Source of the DNA: Methanothermobacter tenebrarum
GTDB taxonomy: Archaea > Methanobacteriota > Methanobacteria > Methanobacteriales > DSM-23052
Length of the DNA: 64,000 nt
Reading direction: 5' to 3'
NCBI RefSeq assembly: GCF_003264935.1
Contig: NZ_QLOE01000001.1
Coordinates: 144,501 to 208,500 of the forward strand
In this document: positions 57,633-64,000 of the stretch, in pieces
How the letters are laid out: every line of letters begins with the position of its first letter
Position numbering within the stretch: the stretch's first letter is position 1
The notes under the pieces: model-generated
The model's input: the letters and a program-made list of their open reading frames with translations, nothing else
Databases searched by the model: none
What the model was told of the DNA's origin: nothing
Translations under genes and position numbers: made by a program

Positions 57633-58459
57633 ATGCCGAGAAATTTTTTAGTGTTATAATCATAATCATACTCGTAGGGGCATTTTTAACAGCAGTGGCG
57701 GCACCACTCTTCAAACCAGCAGAGGAAAATGTTATCAAGGATACTTTCACCTTAAATGAGAGCCAAGTATCAGGTATAAAGCAGGTTAATATAAGCGTGG
57801 AATCCAATGCTTCGGGCGTGGGTGTAGAATTTAGGAATGTCACGGATTCTGTTTATACTATTGAAACCGAAAGAAGCTTTGGGGATGCGAAGCCTAAAGT
57901 CAATTATACAGTGGAAGGCGACACCCTCAACGTTAATATAATGTTGGATAAGGGTTCCGCGAACATCCTATTATCAAATAAGTATACATACAATGTAACT
58001 ACTAGGAGCAAGGTTGGTGGAGTTGCAATAATCCTTGGAAACAATTCAAAGGTTGATAATATAAATTCAACAATCCAATATGCTGGTGGCGGGGCGCTGT
58101 TAATCGATAAAACAACATTCAAGAACTTGTCAATGAACGTGAACACTGGAGGATTCTATATAGCGGTTTTAAACCCAAAATTCAAGGGTAATGGTTCTAT
58201 AATTGCAAATGTTACCATAGGTGGTATAACAATAGCTCCAATGGACCCATCAATCCCCCTTAGGATAATAGCAAATGTTGACAGTGGAGGAGTCACATTT
58301 AAACCAAACAGCTTCCATGTTATAAAGAACACCACAACTTACCTCGAAATTGAAACAAAGCCCTATAAGTCCTCTGTTGAAAAATTAGAGATAATATGTG
58401 GGGTTGGCCTTGGTGGTGTGAGCATAGGCACTTTCCAGATGCCAATACAGCCACGATAG
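57629..58459 (+). CDS. Membrane-anchored beta-helix protein (DUF4097-like)
   Basis: 276 residues: N-terminal membrane anchor (about 6-26, FFSVIIIIILVGAFLTAVAA), then a Gly/Asn/Ser/Thr-rich repeat region with alternating strands (VGGVAIILGNNSKVDNINST, GGGALLIDKTTFKNLSMNVN, TGGFYIAVLN), as in the DUF4097 putative adhesins. Many NxT/NxS sequons indicate an extracellular location. Translationally coupled to the Yip1-type protein, suggesting a shared envelope role. Confidence 0.65.
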   Translation: MNAEKFFSVIIIIILVGAFLTAVAAPLFKPAEENVIKDTFTLNESQVSGIKQVNISVESNASGVGVEFRNVTDSVYTIETERSFGDAKPKVNYTVEGDTLNVNIMLDKGSANILLSNKYTYNVTTRSKVGGVAIILGNNSKVDNINSTIQYAGGGALLIDKTTFKNLSMNVNTGGFYIAVLNPKFKGNGSIIANVTIGGITIAPMDPSIPLRIIANVDSGGVTFKPNSFHVIKNTTTYLEIETKPYKSSVEKLEIICGVGLGGVSIGTFQMPIQPR

Positions 58460-58527
58460 GTACCCTCACATTAAACTTTCCTTTTTTTATGTTTGGACCT
58501 AATTTCTATTCTTGAAATAGGGGAAAA

Positions 58528-58540
58528 ATATTTATAGGAT
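58528..58540 (+). promoter_or_regulatory. Probable promoter of the cobalt transport operon
   Basis: AAATATTTATAGG lies about 65 nt before the cbiM start in a 139-bp gap with A- and T-runs. A transcript from it would have a leader of about 40 nt. No cobalamin riboswitch hallmarks are seen, as expected for an archaeon. Confidence 0.4.
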
Positions 58541-58598
58541 ATCCAACCCAAAATCTTATTCAAGTTTACTTTAAAAAAAATAAAAGATGGTGATATTC

Positions 58599-59276
58599 TT
58601 GCATATCATGGAAGGCTTTCTACCATGGCAATGGTGCATACTCTGGTATGCAATCTCCCTACCAGTTATCATATACGGTATAACAAGAATAAAAAAAGTA
58701 GCAGATGAACTCCCAGAATCAAAACCACTACTGGCCGTGAGCGGAGCATTCATATTCATACTATCCTCCCTTAAAATGCCATCAGTCACAGGAAGCTGCT
58801 CACACCCCACAGGAAATGGATTAGGAGCAATACTATTCGGCCCATGGATAACATCAGTAATGGCAGCCATAGTACTCATATTCCAAGCACTCTTACTAGC
58901 CCACGGAGGATTAACAACACTAGGAGCCAACATATTCTCGATGGGTATAATAGGCCCAGTATTCGCATGGCTAACATACAAAGGATCCCTAAAATTAAAC
59001 CTGCCAACTTCCATTGCAGTATTTTTGGCAGCATTCATAGGCGATGTCATGACATATGTAACAACATCATTCCAACTAGCCCTAGCATTCCCAATACCTA
59101 ATGTGATGATAGCAACTTCAAAATTCATGCTAATATTCGCATACACCCAGATACCCCTTGGGATAGCTGAAGGATTACTCACAGTAGTGGTGTTTGAAAA
59201 CATCTTAAAATTGAAACCAGACATCACAGAAAAACTAAGCCTACTAATTAGAAAACCAACAAGCGTAGGTGATTAG
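58599..59276 (+). CDS. cbiM: Cobalt ECF transporter substrate-binding subunit CbiM (TTG start)
   Basis: S component of the Co2+ importer, feeding cobamide synthesis for methyl transfer in methanogenesis. 225 residues starting (M)HIMEGFLPWQWCILWY; His2 after the initiator Met is a metal ligand in this family, so the TTG at 58599, 4 nt after GGTGAT, must be the start and not ATG 58587. SGAFIFILSSLKMPSVTGSC and HPTGNGLGAILFGPW are typical. Seven or so hydrophobic segments. Confidence 0.94.
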   Translation: MHIMEGFLPWQWCILWYAISLPVIIYGITRIKKVADELPESKPLLAVSGAFIFILSSLKMPSVTGSCSHPTGNGLGAILFGPWITSVMAAIVLIFQALLLAHGGLTTLGANIFSMGIIGPVFAWLTYKGSLKLNLPTSIAVFLAAFIGDVMTYVTTSFQLALAFPIPNVMIATSKFMLIFAYTQIPLGIAEGLLTVVVFENILKLKPDITEKLSLLIRKPTSVGD

Positions 59277-59277
59277 C

Positions 59278-59562
59278 ATGGAGAAAAGGCACATCATAAT
59301 GCTTATAATCGTTGCCTTAATCTGCATCATACCATTCCTGATCTATAGTGGCCTTGGAGAAGAACAAGGCTACTTTGGGGGTGCGGATGATAAAGCCAGT
59401 CAAGTTATAGAAGAAACCGGCTACAAGCCATGGTTTGAGCCCATATGGGAGCCCCCAAGTGGTGAAATAGAGAGTCTAATATTCGCTGTTCAAGCGGCTA
59501 TAGGAGCACTGATAATTGGATACGTTTTCGGCTATTATAAAGGCAGGCAGAAAACATCCTAG
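59278..59562 (+). CDS. cbiN: Cobalt transport protein CbiN
   Basis: 94 residues with two transmembrane helices flanking an outside loop: FLIYSGLGEEQGYFGGADDK (loop start), GYKPWFEPIWEPPSGEIESL (loop end), then LIFAVQAAIGALIIGYVFGY. CbiN assists metal loading of CbiM and marks this as a cobalt, not a nickel, system. TAGGTGATT supports ATG 59278, one base after the cbiM stop. Confidence 0.93.
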   Translation: MEKRHIIMLIIVALICIIPFLIYSGLGEEQGYFGGADDKASQVIEETGYKPWFEPIWEPPSGEIESLIFAVQAAIGALIIGYVFGYYKGRQKTS

Positions 59563-59573
59563 AGCTGGGTAGA

Positions 59574-60341
59574 ATGAACATTTCAACAGACCTTTATGCC
59601 TATCATAATAATCTTAACAGGATACCCCCAGGGGTGAAACTATCCTGGGGTATCCTCACGATGATATTATCTCTGCTGTCGCCTTCCCCTATAATCCCAA
59701 TTATGGTAGCAATTATAATGTCGCTTACAATCGTATTGGTTGCAGGGATACCATCACGCTATTATTTAAAATTTATCAGCGTACCATCCGCTTTCGGATT
59801 TTTAACATTAATATTAATGGCATTATTTTTCGGGGCTGAACCATCATCTATAGGATTCTCTTGGTTTAGAGTGTACTTGGACGGCCTCCACACAGGATTC
59901 CTAACATTTTCGAGGATAATGGGCGGTTTCACTTGCTTAGCTTTCATTTCGCTTACAACACCCATTAACGAGATATTCAAACAATTAGAGAAGATAAAAG
60001 TGCCCAGGATCATAATTGAGATAGCTCTCCTAATGTACCGGATGATATTCATTTTCCTTGAAGAAGCATCCACCATGTACCATGCACAGGAGACAAGACT
60101 AGGCTACAATAGCGTCAAAAGTTCTATAAAATCCTTGGGGCTGCTCGCAAGCAACCTATTTATAAGGTCCTGGTTACAAGGAGAAAAGGTATACCAGGCG
60201 ATGGAGACAAGATGTTACAATGGGGAAATCCCAACAATGAAGATCCATGAAACAGATAATAAATGGATCATATTAGTAATAGCCTTCGAGATAACACTAC
60301 TCCTTGGAGTATACTTTACAAGAACTATAAAAATTATATAA
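59574..60341 (+). CDS. cbiQ: Cobalt ECF transporter transmembrane subunit CbiQ
   Basis: T component that couples CbiM to the ATPase. 255 residues: five transmembrane segments, N-terminal (D)NLNRIPPGVKLSWG-type opening, and the coupling-helix motifs around ETRLGYNSVKSSIKSLGLLA and YQAMETRCYNGEIP (the Ala-Arg-Gly motif variants). AGAGCTGGGTAG precedes ATG. Confidence 0.92.
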   Translation: MNISTDLYAYHNNLNRIPPGVKLSWGILTMILSLLSPSPIIPIMVAIIMSLTIVLVAGIPSRYYLKFISVPSAFGFLTLILMALFFGAEPSSIGFSWFRVYLDGLHTGFLTFSRIMGGFTCLAFISLTTPINEIFKQLEKIKVPRIIIEIALLMYRMIFIFLEEASTMYHAQETRLGYNSVKSSIKSLGLLASNLFIRSWLQGEKVYQAMETRCYNGEIPTMKIHETDNKWIILVIAFEITLLLGVYFTRTIKII

Positions 60342-60393
60342 ACTTTTTTAGACAATCCATATGTTAGTATCCGTCTTCTTGGTGTTGAGAACA

Positions 60394-61721
<1,328 letters not shown>

Positions 61722-61783
61722 TAGAAAAACACCCTCCAACTTATAGATTCCCAATATGGGGGGATTCCACTAGGGTCTTTAAA

Positions 61784-62494
61784 ATGGGAATGGCAGTGAA
61801 AAAAAGGGTAAATCCAAAAGATGTTACAGTTATCGTGCCTGCATATAACGAGGAAAAGACAATACTCCAGGTTCTAGGCGAACTAAAGAAGAGAGGTTAT
61901 ACTGTCGTTGTTGTAGATGATGGGTCAACTGATTCAACACCCCATCTCCTCACAAGATTCAAAGATGATGATAGAGTCCACGTTTATAGGCATATAATAA
62001 ACAGGGGACTTGGAGCGGCCTTGAGAACTGGTATAGAGGCGGCCCTTTTCATGGGATCGTCCTATATAGTCACATTTGATGCTGATGGACAACATGACCC
62101 AGATGATATAGAAAGGGTTTGCAAACCACTAATCGATAATAAAGCAGATGCTGTTATTGGTAAAAGAGATTTTAGTAAAATGCCACTTTCAAGGAACATT
62201 GGAAACTTTCTCATGAACATAATAACCCTAATATTTTATGGTGTTTGGGTTTCTGATTCACAATCCGGTTTGCGAGCATTCACCCGCAAAGCAGCTTCCA
62301 AGATCAAAACAGAGGATAGAGGTTATGGTGTGTCATCTGAGATAATAAGTGAAATCAAAAAAAGAGGCCTCAGACTAAAGGAGGCTCCTATAAAAACTAT
62401 ATACACTCCAGAGACTATATCAAAGGGTACAAACTTTAGTGTAGGTATTAAAATATTGATTAAATTAATAATTAATATATTAAAAAGATTGTAA
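61784..62494 (+). CDS. Glycosyltransferase family 2 (dolichyl-phosphate sugar synthase-like)
   Basis: 236 residues, GT-A fold: VTVIVPAYNEEKTILQVLGE, VVVVDDGSTDSTPHLL, metal motif FDADGQHDPDD, GKRDFSKMPLSRNIGNFLMN and the acceptor loop SDSQSGLRAF. No C-terminal membrane domain. With the DUF2304 protein just downstream, this is the usual pair that makes a lipid-linked sugar. ATG 61784 has GGGTC 8-9 nt upstream; later starts are possible. Confidence 0.9.
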   Translation: MGMAVKKRVNPKDVTVIVPAYNEEKTILQVLGELKKRGYTVVVVDDGSTDSTPHLLTRFKDDDRVHVYRHIINRGLGAALRTGIEAALFMGSSYIVTFDADGQHDPDDIERVCKPLIDNKADAVIGKRDFSKMPLSRNIGNFLMNIITLIFYGVWVSDSQSGLRAFTRKAASKIKTEDRGYGVSSEIISEIKKRGLRLKEAPIKTIYTPETISKGTNFSVGIKILIKLIINILKRL

Positions 62495-62505
62495 GGGTGC
62501 TAAGA

Positions 62506-62838
62506 GTGTTATACCAGATTATAGGAACACTAACAGGTCTGATAGGGATGATATTATCCATAAAGAGGTTCAAAGAGGGTAAAACATCCCCCACTGCTTT
62601 CATCTTCTGGCTTCTAGCATGGGGTTTTCTAATCGTGATCTCAATTAGCCCCAACGTCACATCATATATTGCAAATATTATGGGAATTGGTAGGGGACTG
62701 GACCTGATCCTTATATTAGCGATAATAGGAGCCTACTACTTGCTCTTCAGGATATATATCATGATAGAGAACCTTGAAATGGAAATAACAAAACTAGTCA
62801 GGGAATTAGCACTCAGAGAATCGGAAGAGGACGAATAG
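62506..62838 (+). CDS. DUF2304 small membrane protein (GTG start)
   Basis: 110 residues: three transmembrane segments (about 3-20, 32-50, 65-90) and a charged C-terminal helix (ENLEMEITKLVRELALRESE), the DUF2304 layout. Such proteins accompany GT2 enzymes and may serve as membrane platform or regulator. AAGGGTG favours GTG 62506 over GTG 62497. Confidence 0.8.
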   Translation: MLYQIIGTLTGLIGMILSIKRFKEGKTSPTAFIFWLLAWGFLIVISISPNVTSYIANIMGIGRGLDLILILAIIGAYYLLFRIYIMIENLEMEITKLVRELALRESEEDE

Positions 62839-62841
62839 ACC

Positions 62842-63126
62842 ATGAAAATAGGGATAATAACAGAATACTTTCCAAAAACTGGAGAATTCGATATAAGGGG
62901 GGTGGTGCGGAGGCTTGCGCGTTCAATGAAGCCCTCCAATTATCAAAAAGGCATGAAGTAACCGTTCTAACATCCAGAGCCGAAGGAACACCCAAGAGGT
63001 ATTCCATAAACAATATAGAAGTCATAGGATGCGGCCCCACACGGGCATATGTGCAAAAGGGTTCTCTCCTTAAACGTTCACTATTTATAAAAAACTTTAC
63101 AAAAAATTGCGAAAAAAGGGTTTGAA
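62842..63126 (+). pseudogene. Frameshifted and truncated glycosyltransferase family 4
   Basis: ATG 62842 opens MKIGIITEYFPKTGEFDIRG; the next residues G-G-A-E-A-C, the GT4 glycine loop, are reached only by a frame change inside a run of six G at about 62897-62902 (seven would restore it). The second frame continues NEALQLSKRHEVTVLTSRAE and IEVIGCGPTRAYVQKG to a stop at 63126. Only about 95 residues of a roughly 380-residue enzyme remain, so it is a truncated relic even if the G-run indel is a sequencing error. Confidence 0.8.
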
Positions 63127-63191
63127 ACAATCAGAAAAATATAGGAGGGAATACATAGGGTATAAACTGGAAAAATATTAAAAAAGCTCTG

Positions 63192-64000
63192 TTAGAGTTT
63201 TACCTTTATCTTCTCTCTAAGTATCCTGTTTACGAGCTGACCGTCAGCCCTTCCCCTTAATCTCTTCATGGCTTCCCCCATTAATGGGCCTATGGCTGCC
63301 ATCTTCCTCTCTTTTATCAGTTCTTCCTTTTCTTCTATAATTTCCTCGATTATCTTCTCTACTTCTTCTCTAGTTAAAATTAGGAGGTCTAGTTCCTTGG
63401 CTGCCTTGAGTGGTTCAACTCTTTTATCCGCCATGTATGCTATGATCTCCTTTAGGGCGTCCTTTGAAACTTTACCCTCCTCTAATAATCTAAGAGCCCC
63501 AATAAGGTCTTCAAGTTTTAAATTTTCTATATTGTGACCTTCTCTTTTAAGCTCTTGTAGGGTGTATGCGAGTAATGACGCTATTAGAGTGTTTTCAACA
63601 TCTAACCTGGCAAGTTTTTCAAAGTCCTCTGCAAGGCCCTTTTTGACTAGCTGGGACGCCAGATCCTCACTCAGATTATATTCTCTCTTTATCCTCTCTT
63701 TCTTTTCCGAAGGCAGTTCTGGAAGCTTCTCTTTTAACCTTTTGATCATCTCTGAGCCGATTTTGAAGAGAGGGATATCTGTTTCCACATACATTCTACT
63801 GGCTGTGGGTAATGGCCTTAAATAGGAAGTGTTACCATCTTCTAGTGCTTTCCTTGTCTCCTCTGGAACGCCTTTGAGGGCCATCCTAGCCCTTGATGCG
63901 ACTTCCTCTAGGGCTGCCTCTGCCTTTTTTCTTTCATCTGCTATGATTATTATAGCATCATCTTCACCTGCTTTAAGGTGTTCTCTTAATTTTTCAACTT
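63192..64000 (-). CDS. gatE: Glutamyl-tRNA(Gln) amidotransferase subunit E (3' part, runs off the window)
   Basis: Archaeal GatDE converts Glu-tRNA(Gln) to Gln-tRNA(Gln), completing the indirect route that starts with GltX. About 268 C-terminal residues are seen: the end of the AspRS-like insert and catalytic domain (RPLPTASRMYVETDIPLF), the helical region, and the YqeY-like tail (AIGPLMGEAMKRLRGRADGQ, LVNRIL). The frame continues upstream of an internal ATG at 63884 to the window edge without a stop. Confidence 0.93.
   Translation of the reverse strand, partial: VEKLREHLKAGEDDAIIIIADERKKAEAALEEVASRARMALKGVPEETRKALEDGNTSYLRPLPTASRMYVETDIPLFKIGSEMIKRLKEKLPELPSEKKERIKREYNLSEDLASQLVKKGLAEDFEKLARLDVENTLIASLLAYTLQELKREGHNIENLKLEDLIGALRLLEEGKVSKDALKEIIAYMADKRVEPLKAAKELDLLILTREEVEKIIEEIIEEKEELIKERKMAAIGPLMGEAMKRLRGRADGQLVNRILREKIKVKL

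Noticed and set aside
58460-58598. Cobalamin riboswitch before cbiM
   Set aside because: No B12-box-like conserved sequence or extended stems; archaea are not known to use this class here.

Overview
The window is a stretch of archaeal chromosome from a thermophilic, hydrogenotrophic methanogen of the Methanobacteriales, close to Methanothermobacter. The signs are: archaeal/eukaryal-type ribosomal proteins (L32e, L19e, L34e, L14e, L18e, S4e), RNA polymerase subunits D, N and K, deoxyhypusine synthase, H/ACA-type Cbf5, a tRNA intron with a bulge-helix-bulge, GGTGAT-type ribosome binding sites with many TTG/GTG starts, and a gene order that, as I remember it, follows the M. thermautotrophicus map (birA-pycA, then the block that opens the MTH1 numbering through dapL, later dhs-pyrF and ribC). 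The DNA looks AT-richer than M. thermautotrophicus, so a different, lower-GC species is likely; I could not run a search.

Layout. 1-2957: birA (cut by the window edge) and pycA on the minus strand, divergent from a METTL5-like methyltransferase. 3078-31477: a very long plus-strand superoperon starting at tandem TATA boxes. It carries the SPOUT methyltransferase MTH1 family, the S10/spc/alpha ribosomal protein genes, SUI1, RNase P Rpp29, secY, adkA, an EMC3/YidC-like membrane protein, cmk, cbf5, tRNA-Ser(GGA), rpoD, rpoN, intron-containing tRNA-Pro(GGG), rpoK, eno, rps2, MEMO, then mevalonate kinase, isopentenyl phosphate kinase, type 2 IPP isomerase and RNase J. It continues with idsA, gltX and dapL to 35393. 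Translation, secretion and isoprenoid (archaeal lipid) synthesis are thus in one block.

35.4-49.2 kb is accessory. It holds three secreted proteins resembling a DUF916/WxL-type surface assembly; a radical SAM protein divergent from a PPP-like phosphatase; an archaeal glutamate synthase pair (GXGXG protein plus a polyferredoxin-synthase fusion) divergent from a CARF-like winged-helix regulator with an inverted repeat around its promoter; and a two-gene unit of a 49-residue Cys-rich peptide and a radical SAM/SPASM enzyme, the best candidate here for an undescribed modification system. It also has a divergent HisG homologue, a TMEM175-type channel, a Nudix hydrolase and a frame-broken B12-binding/histidine-kinase sensor.

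48.3-52.5 kb returns to conserved genes (HTH-CBS regulator, dhs, a membrane protein, pyrF, Trm10-like methyltransferase). 52.6-57.0 kb is a decaying, AT-rich surface-glycan island: a cupin, a GT2 pseudogene, an intact GT4 and epimerase, and shredded GT4 remains. 57.0-64.0 kb has a Yip1/adhesin pair, the cbiMNQO cobalt transporter coupled to riboflavin synthase, a GT2/DUF2304 pair followed by a frameshifted GT4 fragment, and gatE running off the right edge. I found no rRNA, CRISPR array, insertion sequence or prophage. Locus numbers and family names come from memory of the families, not from a search.
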